64,000 nt of DNA. Origin: CAYLMM01 sp964384825 (GTDB taxonomy: Bacteria > Krumholzibacteriota > Krumholzibacteriia > LZORAL124-64-63). Position 1 is the first letter of the stretch. Each line of letters begins with the position of its first letter. Below, piece by piece: positions 25,866 to 36,815 of this stretch. The DNA lies in contig CAYLMM010000003.1 in the NCBI GenBank assembly GCA_964384825.1, positions 1 to 64,000 of the forward strand, in the 5' to 3' direction. Made by a program: the position numbers and the translations under genes. The notes beneath the pieces were generated by a model. That model was not told where the DNA came from, searched no databases, and worked only from the letters and a program-made list of their open reading frames with translations.

Positions 25866-28800
25866 AACCGACAGAAAACGCGGAAGCCTACTGGCGCAGC
25901 CTGGCCGATCTGGCCGGCGATCCCGGGCACCGCAAGTTCGCCGAAGCCGAGTTCCCGGCCCGCGCCGACATGCCGTCGGACGATCTGTCGCGCCGCCGCT
26001 TCCTGCAGCTGATGGGAGCGTCGGCGGCCCTGGCCGGGTTGGCGGGCTGCCGCTGGCCCCAGGAGCGGATCGTGCCCTTCGCCGCCCGGCCCGACGGCGT
26101 GGTTCCGGGTGCGGCCCGCCGCTACGCCACCGTGATGGATGTCGGCGGCGCGGTGCGGCCGTTGCTGGTCACGAGCTTCGACGGCCGTCCGATCAAGATC
26201 GAGGGGCATCCGGAACATCCTTTGAGCCGGGGCGCGGCCGACGCCGTCGCCCAGGCGTCCGTGCTCGAGCTCTACGATCCCGACCGCAGCCGCGAGCCGA
26301 TCCTGAGGGAGGGGGGAGAGGCCCGCGCCCGCGGGTGGAACGATTTCCAGGCCGAGCTGCAGCCGCGCCTCGACGCCCTGCGCGCCGCGGGAGGGGCGAA
26401 GCTGGCGGTCCTGAGCGAGGCCTCCGCATCGCCGACCTTCGCGGCGGCCCGGCGGCGCCTGCTGGACGCCATGCCCGAAGCCCGCTGGTGCGAGTACGAG
26501 GCCGTCTCGCGCGACGAGCTGCGCGAAGGGACCCGGCTGGCCTTCGGCAGGCCCTGCGAGACGATCCTCGATCTGACCGCGGCGGACGTGATCGTCTGCC
26601 TCGACGCCGACATCCTGCAGGAACATCCCACGGCGCTGCGCAACGCCCGCGACTTCGTCGACCGGCGGCGCGATCCGGCCGCCGGGATGAACCGGCTCTA
26701 CGTCTTCGAAAGCGATTACAGCCTGACCGGCGGGATGGCCGACCACCGCTTCCCCACGGCGCGTTCTGCGGTGCCGGGGAAGGCCCTCGCGCTGGCGGCG
26801 GCCGTCCTGCGGGCCGCCGGCCCGGTTCCCTTCGATCTGCCTGCGGAACTGCGCGATGTCCTGCCCGGGGCCGGCCCGGACGCGGGGGGCGAGCCGGCGA
26901 TCGCCGCGATCGCCCGCGATCTCGCAGGCCATCGCGGCCGTTCGTTGATGGTCGCGGGGCCGCGGCAGCCGGCCTGGGTCCACGCCCTGGTCGCGGTCTG
27001 CAACGAGGCGTTCGGCAACGCCGGCCGGACGGTCCGGTACCGCCCCGCCGCCGATCCCGATCGCGTCTCCCATCGCCGCGCGATCGCCGACCTCGCCGCC
27101 GCGCTGGCGGACGGCGACATCGAGACGCTGCTGGTCATCGGCGGCAACCCGGCTCACGACGCGCCCGCGGATCTCGATCTGCCGGACCTGCTGGCCGCGG
27201 TTCCCTTCACCGCCCGGCTCGGATTGCACGACGACGAGACGTCGGCCGTCTGCCGCTGGCATCTGCCGCGGGCCCACTGGCTCGAGTCCTGGTCCGACGC
27301 CGTCGACTGCGACGGGCGCTATGCCGTCGCCCAGCCCCTGATCGCGCCGTTGTTCCAGGGCCGGACCCCGGCCGAGTTCGTATCGCTGATCGCCGACGAC
27401 CAGGGCCGCCCGGCGCACGAACAGGTGCGGGCCGCGGCGCGGCTCCGTCTCGCGGGTCTCGATTTCGAACGTTCCTGGCGCCGGCTGCTGCGCGAGGGCT
27501 CGGTCGCCGGCTCGCGGGCGCCGGCCGGGCCGATGCTGCAGCCGGGGGCCGCCGCCGCCATCGCCGCCGGGGCCGCCCGGCCCGCGCCCCGGCTCGACGC
27601 CGGCAATCTCGAGATCACCTTCGCGCCCGACCGCCGCCTGCACGACGGTCGCTTCGCCAACAACGCCTGGCTGCAGGAACTGCCCGATTGCATGACCAAG
27701 CTTACCTGGGACAACGCGGCGGTGATGTCGCCGGCCACCGCCCGCTCGCTGGGCGTGGCCGACGGCGATCTGCTGTCGCTGGAACTGGAGGGCCGCGTCC
27801 TGGAGGCGCCGGCGCTGATCCTGCCGGGCCACGCGCCCTGGTCGGTGACCCTGACCCTGGGCCACGGCCGCGACAGGGCGGGCCGGGTCGGCGACGGCGT
27901 CGGCCGCCGCGCCTACGCCCTGCGCACCACCGCGGCCTTCGCCGGGGCGGCGGGCGTCCGGGCCGCGCCGGCCGGCCGCAAGGTCGAGCTCGCCGTCACC
28001 CAGGACCACTTCGCGCTGGACGCCGCCGGCATGGCCGAACGCGAGCGGCGGGCCGCGACCCTGGTCGTCGAGGGCACGCTCGACGAGTACCGCCGCGATC
28101 CCGCCTTCGCCGCCCACCGCCAGCACCATCCGCCGCTGGAATCGCTGTGGACCGAGAGGCCCGGCGAGGGCCGCCGGTGGGGGATGGCGATCGATCTGAA
28201 CGCCTGCATCGGCTGCAACGCCTGCGTGGCCGCGTGCCAGGCCGAGAACAACATCCCGGTCGTCGGCCGCGAGCAGGTGATCGCCGGCCGCGAGATGCAT
28301 TGGCTGCGCCTGGACCGGTATTTCAGCGGCGATCCCGAAGACGCGCGGGTCGTGCAGCAGCCGGTGGCCTGCATGCATTGCGAACTCGCGCCCTGCGAGC
28401 AGGTCTGTCCGGTGGGCGCGACCATGCACAGCGCCGAGGGCCTGAACGTGATGGTCTACAACCGCTGCGTCGGCACCCGGTACTGCTCGAACAACTGCCC
28501 GTACAAGGTGCGGCGCTTCAACTTCTTCAACTACAACAAGGATCCCGATCCGCTGGCGGCGATGGGGCGCAACCCCGAGGTCACCCTGCGCGCCCGCGGC
28601 GTGATGGAGAAGTGCACCTACTGCGTACAGCGGATCGAGGAGGCGAAGATCCGGGCGAAGAACCAGGGCCGGCCGCTGCGCGACGGCGAGATCGAGCCCG
28701 CCTGCCAGCAGGCCTGCCCGACGCGGGCGATCGTCTTCGGCGATCTGGCCGATCCCGGAAGCGAGGTCGCGCGCCTGCAGGCCGACGACCGCGCCTACCG

Positions 28801-28912
28801 CATGCTGGCCGAGCTGAACATCAAGCCGCGGACGGCCTATCTGGCCCGCCTGCGCAACCCGAACCCCGAACTGGCGGAGAGCGACGATGCGAGTCGGCAC
28901 CCTGCTCACTAG
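25853..28912 (+). CDS. actB: Alternative complex III subunit ActB (molybdopterin-oxidoreductase-like plus Fe-S domains)
   Basis: 1019 aa. It begins with a twin-arginine-type leader (SRRRFLQLMG, then LAGLAGC, which could also be a lipobox). The first about 750 residues resemble a molybdopterin oxidoreductase large subunit but lack an evident Fe-S/Mo-binding N-terminal Cys motif, as in ActB of other bacteria. The C-terminal part holds Fe-S ligands: CIGCNACVAACQ (about 784), CMHCELAPCEQVCP, CVGTRYCSNNCPYKVR and CTYC...CQQACP. The protein carries electrons from quinol to the haem subunits on the periplasmic face. The end overlaps actC by 26 bases. Confidence 0.92.
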   Translation: MSSLKPTENAEAYWRSLADLAGDPGHRKFAEAEFPARADMPSDDLSRRRFLQLMGASAALAGLAGCRWPQERIVPFAARPDGVVPGAARRYATVMDVGGAVRPLLVTSFDGRPIKIEGHPEHPLSRGAADAVAQASVLELYDPDRSREPILREGGEARARGWNDFQAELQPRLDALRAAGGAKLAVLSEASASPTFAAARRRLLDAMPEARWCEYEAVSRDELREGTRLAFGRPCETILDLTAADVIVCLDADILQEHPTALRNARDFVDRRRDPAAGMNRLYVFESDYSLTGGMADHRFPTARSAVPGKALALAAAVLRAAGPVPFDLPAELRDVLPGAGPDAGGEPAIAAIARDLAGHRGRSLMVAGPRQPAWVHALVAVCNEAFGNAGRTVRYRPAADPDRVSHRRAIADLAAALADGDIETLLVIGGNPAHDAPADLDLPDLLAAVPFTARLGLHDDETSAVCRWHLPRAHWLESWSDAVDCDGRYAVAQPLIAPLFQGRTPAEFVSLIADDQGRPAHEQVRAAARLRLAGLDFERSWRRLLREGSVAGSRAPAGPMLQPGAAAAIAAGAARPAPRLDAGNLEITFAPDRRLHDGRFANNAWLQELPDCMTKLTWDNAAVMSPATARSLGVADGDLLSLELEGRVLEAPALILPGHAPWSVTLTLGHGRDRAGRVGDGVGRRAYALRTTAAFAGAAGVRAAPAGRKVELAVTQDHFALDAAGMAERERRAATLVVEGTLDEYRRDPAFAAHRQHHPPLESLWTERPGEGRRWGMAIDLNACIGCNACVAACQAENNIPVVGREQVIAGREMHWLRLDRYFSGDPEDARVVQQPVACMHCELAPCEQVCPVGATMHSAEGLNVMVYNRCVGTRYCSNNCPYKVRRFNFFNYNKDPDPLAAMGRNPEVTLRARGVMEKCTYCVQRIEEAKIRAKNQGRPLRDGEIEPACQQACPTRAIVFGDLADPGSEVARLQADDRAYRMLAELNIKPRTAYLARLRNPNPELAESDDASRHPAH

Positions 28913-30350
28913 GGACGAGATCGACAACACCGCCGTCGACCCGGCGCGGCCGCAGGTCCTGGTCACCGGCGACCACGATTTCAAGTCGCTGACCGACGAG
29001 GTCTGCGGGATCGTCGAGAAGCCCCGGCCGCCGCGGGCGTGGTACGTGGCCATCGGCCTGACGTCGTGCGTGACCGCGATGATGTTCGCGATGATCGGCT
29101 ACCTGATCATGACCGGCGTCGGGGTCTGGGGCGTGAACAATCCGGTGGGCTGGGGCTGGGCCATCGTCAACTTCGTGTTCTGGGTCGGCATCGGGCACGC
29201 CGGCACGCTCATCTCGGCCATCCTCTTTTTGCTGCGGCAGAAATGGCGCACCAGCATCAACCGCTTCGCCGAGGCGATGACCATCTTCGCCGTGGTCTGC
29301 GCCGGGGTCTTCCCCGGCATCCACGTCGGCCGCGTGTGGGTGGTGTGGTGGCTCTTCCCGCTGCCCAACAATCAGGCGATGTGGCCCAACTTCCGCAGCC
29401 CCCTGCTGTGGGACGTGTTCGCGGTCGGCACCTACGCCACCGTCTCGCTGATGTTCTGGTACACCGGGATGCTGCCCGATCTGGCGACTCTGCGCGACCG
29501 GGCCACCACGAAGCTGCGCCGGATGCTCTACGGCTTCTTCGCCCTGGGCTGGCGCGGCTCGAACCGCCACTGGCTGCGCTACGAGAAGGCCTACCTGCTG
29601 CTGGCGGGCCTGGCCACGCCGCTGGTGCTGTCGGTGCATTCGGTCGTCAGCTTCGACTTCGCCACCTCCCAGCTGCCCGGCTGGCACACCACCATCTTCC
29701 CGCCGTACTTCGTGGCCGGGGCCATCTTCAGCGGCTTCGCGATGGTGATGACGCTGATCATCCCGGCCCGCCAGATGTTCGGCCTGAAGAACTTCGTGAC
29801 CCCCTATCACCTCGAGACGATGGCGAAGATCATCCTGGCCACCGGCACGATGGTCGGCTACGCCTACGCCACCGAGTTCTTCATCGCCTGGTACGGCGGC
29901 AATCCGGGCGAGTCCTTCGCCTTCGTGAACCGGGCCTTCGGGCCCTACGCCTGGGCCTACTGGATCATGGTCTCGTGCAACGTGATCTCGCCCCAGTTCT
30001 TCTGGTTCAAGCGGGTGCGCACCAATCCCTGGGCGCTGATGGGCCTCTGCGTGCTGGTGAACATCGGGATGTGGTTCGAGCGCTTCGTGATCACCGTCAC
30101 CTCGCTGAGCCGGGATTTCCTGCCCGCGGCCTGGGGCTACTACCGGCCGACCACGATCGACGTGCTGACCTTCGTCGGCAGCTTCGGCCTGTTTCTGACG
30201 TTGTTCCTGCTGTTCGTGCGCTACCTGCCGATGGTGGCGATGGCCGAGGTCAAGACGGTCATGCCGCAGGAGCACTGGGACGTGACGGTCTCGCGGCCGG
30301 TGGGCGATTACCACGGCGACGTCTCGCACGGGGACCGCGGGAACATCTGA
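28887..30350 (+). CDS. actC: Alternative complex III subunit ActC (NrfD/PsrC-like membrane protein)
   Basis: 487 aa polytopic membrane protein of the NrfD family, with about ten hydrophobic helices (for example AIGLTSCVTAMMFAMIGYLI, VLTFVGSFGLFLTLFLLFV). It would hold a quinol-binding site facing the periplasmic side and possibly a proton path. Typical ActC residues include GHAGTLISAILFLLRQKWR and the HSVVSFDFATSQLPGWH region between helices. It lies between actB (26-base overlap) and actD. Confidence 0.93.
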   Translation: MRVGTLLTRDEIDNTAVDPARPQVLVTGDHDFKSLTDEVCGIVEKPRPPRAWYVAIGLTSCVTAMMFAMIGYLIMTGVGVWGVNNPVGWGWAIVNFVFWVGIGHAGTLISAILFLLRQKWRTSINRFAEAMTIFAVVCAGVFPGIHVGRVWVVWWLFPLPNNQAMWPNFRSPLLWDVFAVGTYATVSLMFWYTGMLPDLATLRDRATTKLRRMLYGFFALGWRGSNRHWLRYEKAYLLLAGLATPLVLSVHSVVSFDFATSQLPGWHTTIFPPYFVAGAIFSGFAMVMTLIIPARQMFGLKNFVTPYHLETMAKIILATGTMVGYAYATEFFIAWYGGNPGESFAFVNRAFGPYAWAYWIMVSCNVISPQFFWFKRVRTNPWALMGLCVLVNIGMWFERFVITVTSLSRDFLPAAWGYYRPTTIDVLTFVGSFGLFLTLFLLFVRYLPMVAMAEVKTVMPQEHWDVTVSRPVGDYHGDVSHGDRGNI

Positions 30351-30388
30351 CCGGAACGCGCCGCGACGGCGGCGCGGGGAGAGCGGAC

Positions 30389-30979
30389 ATGGATCGAGAC
30401 CGCATCGACGCAGACATCGCCGACGGCCGCGACGACCCGGGGGGCCGCGCGCCCCTGTACGGCCTGGCGACGGCTTTCGAGCGTCCCGGCGACCTGATCG
30501 ACGCCTGCGAACAGGTGCGCGACGCCGGTTTCACCCGCTGGGACGCCCACACGCCCTTCCCGGTGCACGGGCTGGACGCGGCGATGGGTCTGCGCGGCAC
30601 GAAGCTGCCGTGGCTGGTGCTCGCCGCCGGGCTGACCGGCCTGGGCGGCGCGCTGCTGATGCAGTGGTGGATGAACGCCTTCGACTACCCCTTCCGCATC
30701 AGCGGCAAGCCCTTCTTCGGGCTGCCCGCGGCGGTGCCGGTAGCCTTCGAGCTGACCATCCTGCTGAGCGCGGTGGCCGCGGTGGTGGGGATGCTGGCGC
30801 TCAACGGCCTGCCGCGCCACCACCATCCGCTTTTCCGCTGCGAGCTGTTCCGGCGCGTGACGACGGACCGGTTCCTGATCGCCGTCGAGGCCGCCGACCC
30901 GCTCTTCGATCCCGAGCGGACGCGGGATTTCCTGGAGTCGCTCGGCGGTTCGCCCGTCGAAGCCGTGGAGGATCGCTGA
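30389..30979 (+). CDS. actD: Alternative complex III subunit ActD (DUF3341)
   Basis: 196 aa. A soluble N-terminal domain with YGLATAFERPGDLIDACEQV and the segment TPFPVHGLDAAMGL, followed by two membrane helices (LPWLVLAAGLTGLGGALLMQ and VAFELTILLSAVAAVVGMLA) and a short tail, is the standard ActD layout. It carries no cofactor and packs against ActC/ActE. Its stop TGA overlaps the actE start (TGATG). Confidence 0.92.
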   Translation: MDRDRIDADIADGRDDPGGRAPLYGLATAFERPGDLIDACEQVRDAGFTRWDAHTPFPVHGLDAAMGLRGTKLPWLVLAAGLTGLGGALLMQWWMNAFDYPFRISGKPFFGLPAAVPVAFELTILLSAVAAVVGMLALNGLPRHHHPLFRCELFRRVTTDRFLIAVEAADPLFDPERTRDFLESLGGSPVEAVEDR

Positions 30980-31653
30980 TGCCCCGGATGTTCCGTTCGG
31001 TGATGATCGTGCTGACGCTGCTGGCGCTGGTGCCGCTGCTGATGCTGGTCCGCGCGCGGGTCGTGGGCAGCGGCCTGCCGCGGCTGATGGTCGTCTACGA
31101 CATGGACAACCAGGACCGCTACGAGACGCAGTCGGAGAACCGGATCTTCGCCGACGGCCGCGCCATGCGTCCGCCGCCGGCGGGCACCGCGGCCGGCGGC
31201 GAAATCGACGCCGAATCGCCGCGGCTGACCGGCCGCGAGCCCGGCCCGGTGCGCGACGACCTGTCGGACGCCGTCTGGCTGACCGAGGTTCCCGGCGGGA
31301 TCGGCATCGAGATGCTGCGGCGCGGCCGCGAGCGCTACGGAATCCACTGCGCGCCCTGCCACGGTCTGGACGGATCGGGCGACGGGATCGTTTCGCGGCG
31401 GGCGATCAGCCTCGAGGAAGGGACCTGGGTGCCGCCCACGGACCTGACCGACGACATGGTCCGCGAGCGTCCGATCGGGAACATCTACAACACCATCGCC
31501 GCGGGGATCCGGCGGATGCCCGCCTACGGGTCGCAGATCGCGGTCGCTGACCGCTGGGCAACGGCCGCCTACGTGCGGGCCCTGCAGCGCAGCCGCCGCG
31601 CGTCACTGGCGGACGCGCCGCCGGCCGAGCGCGGGAAGCTGGAAGCCGAATAG
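30979..31653 (+). CDS. actE: Alternative complex III subunit ActE, monohaem cytochrome c
   Basis: 224 aa. An N-terminal membrane anchor (VMIVLTLLALVPLLMLV) precedes a periplasmic class-I-like cytochrome c domain with one haem site, CAPCHGLDGSGDG, and a likely axial Met in GIRRMPAYG. It is the exit haem that passes electrons from the complex to a soluble cytochrome or an oxidase. Start codon overlaps the actD stop by one base. Confidence 0.92.
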   Translation: MPRMFRSVMIVLTLLALVPLLMLVRARVVGSGLPRLMVVYDMDNQDRYETQSENRIFADGRAMRPPPAGTAAGGEIDAESPRLTGREPGPVRDDLSDAVWLTEVPGGIGIEMLRRGRERYGIHCAPCHGLDGSGDGIVSRRAISLEEGTWVPPTDLTDDMVRERPIGNIYNTIAAGIRRMPAYGSQIAVADRWATAAYVRALQRSRRASLADAPPAERGKLEAE

Positions 31654-31702
31654 CAGGTCCGGCGCCGGGCGGCGCCGGACCGGAAAGACGGGAGCGGGAA
31701 TC

Positions 31703-32926
<1,224 letters not shown>

Positions 32927-32936
32927 AAGGGGCGGC

Positions 32937-33218
32937 ATGGACTTTCGGCGCGACACCCTCGACATCCACGGCCTCGTGCTCGCGATCACCGTGCTTTCGC
33001 TGGCGGTGGTGATCGTGGTCCTGGTGCTGCAGATCGGCTGGTTCGCGCTGGAGAATCGCCGGCAAAGCATCGATGCGGCCGAAGCCCGGCACGCCGACGT
33101 CGAGGCTCTGCGCGAATCCCAGACTGCGGCTCTCGCGGAGTACCGTTGGGTCGACCGCGAGCGGGGCGTGATCTCCATTCCGGTCGAAAGAGCCATGGAG
33201 TTGATGGTTTCCGAGTAG
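32937..33218 (+). CDS. Small single-helix membrane protein at the end of the act operon
   Basis: 93 aa. One membrane helix (LAITVLSLAVVIVVLVLQIGW) near the N-terminus, then a charged stretch and the segment YRWVDRERGVISIPVERAMEL. From memory, small proteins carrying a similar WVDR...IPI-RAMEL motif occur in cytochrome oxidase operons, which suggests an assembly or accessory role. It follows actF by ten bases with GGGGCGG upstream. I cannot assign a function from sequence alone. Confidence 0.75.
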   Translation: MDFRRDTLDIHGLVLAITVLSLAVVIVVLVLQIGWFALENRRQSIDAAEARHADVEALRESQTAALAEYRWVDRERGVISIPVERAMELMVSE

Positions 33219-33239
33219 GGGGGCGGTGGTCTGGCGAGG

Positions 33240-33387
33240 GGCCGGGCCGACGGTGGAGGGGTCGCGGAAAGGCCGAAGGGGAAGCGCTTCCTGCGCTTCC
33301 CCTTCTCGCGTTCGGGCGGCTCGGGCATCCTGCCCTCGCTTCGCCCTCTCGACGCCTTTCCGCGGCCCCTCCACCGTCGGCCCGGCC
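33240..33387. repeat. Long inverted repeat (34-bp arms) with nested hairpins
   Basis: Arms 33240-33273 and 33354-33387 are reverse complements over all 34 bases with one mismatch (a G-U pair in RNA). Inside, a perfect 13-bp hairpin occupies 33275-33305 (GAAGGGGAAGCGC, 5-base loop), and a small GGGCA-TCC-TGCCC hairpin follows. It lies directly behind the act operon. It may be a terminator-like or REP/MITE-type genomic element; no transposase is present. Confidence 0.85.
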
Positions 33388-33496
33388 TCGGCGATATCCA
33401 CCGGCCGCTTCTCGGAATCCATCCAAGATCAAGCAACATCGGCGATTGGTGATTCGTATGGGATGCGGTCCCACAACCGAATCCCGGAGGATTTGC

Positions 33497-34567
33497 ATGG
33501 TTTCGAGCAGAACTCATCGACGCATCTTCGGACCGGCCCTGGCGCTGCTGCTGGGGATGGTCGTTTTCTGCGGCGCGGCCCGGGCCCGGCCCCAGGGCGT
33601 GGTGCTGGACACCGCCGAGGCCGAGGCCGTGATGGCGGTGCTGGACAAGCTGGCGGGCGGCGAGCAGCCCGGACCGGCGGATTGGGAGCGCATCTTCGCC
33701 ACCGACGGCTACCGGCGATTGAAGGATCGCGAGGCCGCCATGAAGCGCGACTTCACCGATGCGGAATTCCAGGCCTTCGTCATGACCGAGGAACTGCTCG
33801 TTCAGCGCGACGATCTGCGCCGGGCGCTCGATTCCTGGCTGGATGTCGACGCGACAGCCTGCGGCCGCCGTTCGCTGGCCTATCTGCCGGCCGGCACGCC
33901 GCTGGACGCCACCATCTATCCGGTGATCAAGCCGATGACCAACAGCTTCGTCTGGGAGCTCTCGGCCGATCCGGCCATCTTCATGTACCTGGATCCCACG
34001 CAGCCGACCGCGCGGCTGGAGGGAATCCTGGCCCACGAGCTGCACCACATCGGACTGGCGGCGGCCTCGCTCGATCCGCCCGGGGGTCTGGACGAGGAGA
34101 CCCGGCAGGTGGCCCGCTGGTCGAGCGCCTTCGGCGAGGGTCTGGCGGTGCTGGCGGCCGCCGGCGATTGCGACGCCGATCCGGTCGGCGCCGGGCCCGA
34201 TTCGCTGCGCCGCTACTGGGACGAGGGCCTGGCCCGCTTCCCCGAGGATCTGGCCGCGGTCGACGGATTCTTCAACGGGATCCTCGATGGGAGTATCGAA
34301 GAGATCGACCGGGCCGGGTTCCGGTTCTTCGGCGTGCAGGGTCCCTGGTACACGGTGGGCTGGAAGATGTGGACCCTGGTGGAGAAGGAATTCGGCCGCC
34401 GGGCGCTGGTCGAGGCGATGCCCCGGATGCCGGGCCTGCTGCTGCTCTACGACGAGGCCGCCCGCCGGCGCAATGCGGCCGGCGCCGATCCGGCCTGGCC
34501 GCTGTGGTCCGATCCGGTGCTCGCGGCCTGCCGCCGCGCGACGGACACGGCTCCCGCCGGGAGATGA
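33497..34567 (+). CDS. Putative secreted zinc-dependent peptidase (HELHH)
   Basis: 356 aa. A signal peptide (ALALLLGMVVFCGAARA) precedes a domain with AHELHHIG, an HExxH zinc motif (Glu-His-Leu-His-His), and a later FGEGLAVLA that could give the third ligand. It resembles the DUF5700-type putative zinc peptidases, as far as I can judge by eye. Start ATG 33497 has GGAGG six bases upstream. It is a lone gene between the long inverted repeat and a bidirectional terminator, so context gives no substrate. Confidence 0.75.
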   Translation: MVSSRTHRRIFGPALALLLGMVVFCGAARARPQGVVLDTAEAEAVMAVLDKLAGGEQPGPADWERIFATDGYRRLKDREAAMKRDFTDAEFQAFVMTEELLVQRDDLRRALDSWLDVDATACGRRSLAYLPAGTPLDATIYPVIKPMTNSFVWELSADPAIFMYLDPTQPTARLEGILAHELHHIGLAAASLDPPGGLDEETRQVARWSSAFGEGLAVLAAAGDCDADPVGAGPDSLRRYWDEGLARFPEDLAAVDGFFNGILDGSIEEIDRAGFRFFGVQGPWYTVGWKMWTLVEKEFGRRALVEAMPRMPGLLLLYDEAARRRNAAGADPAWPLWSDPVLAACRRATDTAPAGR

Positions 34568-34609
34568 CCGGGCGCCGCCGGCCGGCCGAAGCCCGAACCA
34601 TGGCATGAA

Positions 34610-34640
34610 AAAGGGGAAGCGCGAACGGCGCTTCCCCTTT
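34610..34640. terminator. Bidirectional intrinsic terminator
   Basis: AAAGGGGAAGCGC (34610-34622) pairs perfectly with GCGCTTCCCCTTT (34628-34640) around a 5-base loop; A-rich DNA before and T-rich DNA after let it serve both the peptidase gene and the convergent rnf operon. Confidence 0.88.
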
Positions 34641-34690
34641 CCTTTTCCGCATCGACTCCGCGCGGCCGGACGAAGCCGCCGGGCCGCGGG

Positions 34691-36799
34691 TCAGGCCTCG
34701 ACGGGTTCCTTGCCGGCGGCTTCCTCTTCCGCCGCCAGCCGCGCCGCCTCCATGTCGTGATCGTAGCAGTAGGTGCCGCAGTTCAGGCACCGTCCCGCCT
34801 CGTAGCGGGCGTCCTCCTCGTCGATCGTGCCCTCGACCTCCTTGAAGGTTCCCAGGCGATCCTCGAGCGAGACGACCGGTTCGTGGACTTTCGGCTTGGC
34901 CTCGACGCCCACGATCGAATCGTAGAGCGAGTCGGGGATCAGGTCGGTCTGGCGATGCTCGATCGGCGGGATCTCGCCGTCGGTCATGTAGTAGTGGATC
35001 GAGCGGGCCGCGAAGCGCCCGGCGCCGATGGCCTCGACCATCAGTCCGGGGCCGGTGAAGCAGTCGCCGCCGGTGAAGATGTAGGGCACGTCGGTCTGCA
35101 GGGTGTCCTCGTCCGCCTCGATCGTGTGCCAGCGGGTGGTCGGCAGCTTCGGCATGCCCTCGCACTGCAGGAAGTCGATGTCGGGCTCCTGGCCGACGGC
35201 CTCGATGATCAGGTCGCAGTCGATGATCTCCTCCGAGCCCTCGATCGGCACCGGACGGCGGCGGCCGCTGGGATCGGGCTCGCCCAGCTCCATGCGCAGC
35301 ACCTCCATCCCGGTGACCTTGCCGTTCTCGCTGATGATCCTGTTCGGCGCGCTGAGGAAGCGGAACTCGACGTTCTCCTCCTCGGCCGCGATGATCTCGG
35401 CCGGGTTGGCCGGCATCTCGTCGCGCGAACGGCGGTAGACGATCGAGACCTTCTCGGCGCCCGACCGCAGCGAGGTGCGGACCGCGTCGATGGCCGTGTT
35501 GCCGCCGCCGATCACGATCACGTGGCCCTGCAACTCGATCCGGTCGTCGAACTGGAACTTCTCGAGGAACTTGATGCCGCTCTCGACGCCCTCGAGCTCT
35601 CCCTCGGTCAGCCCCAGGCCCTTGTCGCGCCAGGCGCCGACGGCGATGAAGATGGCGTCGTATCCCTCGGCCCGCAGGAAGTCGAGGGTGAAGTCGCGGC
35701 CGATCTCGACGTTGCAGGTGGCCTCGATGCCCAGCCCGAGGATGCCCTCGATCTCCCAGTCGAGGATCTTCTTCGGCAGGCGGTACTCGGGAATGCCGTA
35801 GCGCAGCATGCCGCCGAGCGCCGGCATCTTCTCGAAGATCGACACCGAGTGGCCGAGGCGGCGCAGGTAGTAGGCGGCCGACAGTCCGCCGGGGCCGCCG
35901 CCGATGATCGCCACGCGCTTGCCGGTGTCCGGTGCGACCGGGATATGCAGGCGGCTGCCCGAGTTCATCTCCCAGTCGGCGGCGAAGCGCTTCATGTAGT
36001 TGATGGCCACCGGCTCGTCCTCGATCTGGCGCCGGCAGGCCAGCGAGCAGGGCTCGGGGCAGACGCGGCCGGTGCTCAGAGGCAGCGGGTTGCTCTCCTT
36101 GATCGTCAGCAGGGCCTGCGCGTACTCGCCGTGCTTGATGTGCTCGATGTACTTCGGGATGTTGATCTGGGCCGGGCACTTCTGGCGGCAGGGGGCCAGG
36201 CACTCGGAATAGCGGTTCCAGTGCAGGATCTTGGTCGTCTCGGAGATGATCGAGATGATCCCCTTGGGGCAGGCCCGGGCGCAGGCGCCGCAGCCGACGC
36301 AGCGGTCGGGATCGAAGACCGGCAGCCCGTTCGGCCCCATGCTGATCGCGCCGAACTTGCAGGCGCGCACGCAGGTCCCCAGCCCGATGCAGCCGTGGTC
36401 GCAGACCACCGGGCCGTGGTAGAAGAGCATCGCTGCGCGGCAGTCGTCGAAGCCGTCGTAGTCGTACTTGCGCAGCGCGCGGACGCCGCCCTGGCAGTCG
36501 GGGCAGGCGATCTGCGGCTCGGTTCCGACCATCTCCATGCCCAGGTAGGCGGCGATCTGCTGGGCGCATTCGGTCTGGCCGACGACGCAGGCGTTGACCT
36601 CGGCCTCGCCCTTGACGATGGCCTCGGCGCAGGCCGAGCAGCCGGCGAATCCGCAGCCGCCGCAGTTGGCGCCGGGCAGCAGGTCGGTCACGCCCTTGAA
36701 GCGCGGATCCTCCTGCACGAAGAAGATGCGGGCGGCGATGCCGAGCACGATGGCGGCGACGGCTGCGATTCCACCCAGGACCACGACAGGCATCAACAT
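34691..36799 (-). CDS. rnfB: RnfB fused to a GltD/NfnB-like NAD(P)H:FAD oxidoreductase
   Basis: 702 aa. Residues 1-190 are a complete RnfB: membrane anchor (VVVLGGIAAVAAIVLGIAA), the GANCGGCGFAGC cluster (about 41), CPDC, then [4Fe-4S] motifs CDHGCIGLGTCVRAC and CVGCGACARACP. From about 195 a glutamate-synthase small-subunit-like flavoprotein follows: Fe-S ligands CLAPCRQKCP and CPEPCSLACR, FAD motif IIGGGPGGLSAAYYL (about 293), NAD(P) motif VIGGGNTAIDAV (about 426) with VYRRSRDEMPA, GGDCFTGPG, and a last CLNCGTYC. The frame is open throughout, so the fusion is real. It ends the rnf operon. Confidence 0.93.
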   Translation of the reverse strand: MLMPVVVLGGIAAVAAIVLGIAARIFFVQEDPRFKGVTDLLPGANCGGCGFAGCSACAEAIVKGEAEVNACVVGQTECAQQIAAYLGMEMVGTEPQIACPDCQGGVRALRKYDYDGFDDCRAAMLFYHGPVVCDHGCIGLGTCVRACKFGAISMGPNGLPVFDPDRCVGCGACARACPKGIISIISETTKILHWNRYSECLAPCRQKCPAQINIPKYIEHIKHGEYAQALLTIKESNPLPLSTGRVCPEPCSLACRRQIEDEPVAINYMKRFAADWEMNSGSRLHIPVAPDTGKRVAIIGGGPGGLSAAYYLRRLGHSVSIFEKMPALGGMLRYGIPEYRLPKKILDWEIEGILGLGIEATCNVEIGRDFTLDFLRAEGYDAIFIAVGAWRDKGLGLTEGELEGVESGIKFLEKFQFDDRIELQGHVIVIGGGNTAIDAVRTSLRSGAEKVSIVYRRSRDEMPANPAEIIAAEEENVEFRFLSAPNRIISENGKVTGMEVLRMELGEPDPSGRRRPVPIEGSEEIIDCDLIIEAVGQEPDIDFLQCEGMPKLPTTRWHTIEADEDTLQTDVPYIFTGGDCFTGPGLMVEAIGAGRFAARSIHYYMTDGEIPPIEHRQTDLIPDSLYDSIVGVEAKPKVHEPVVSLEDRLGTFKEVEGTIDEEDARYEAGRCLNCGTYCYDHDMEAARLAAEEEAAGKEPVEA

Positions 36800-36815
36800 G
36801 TTCAGGCTCCCGTTT

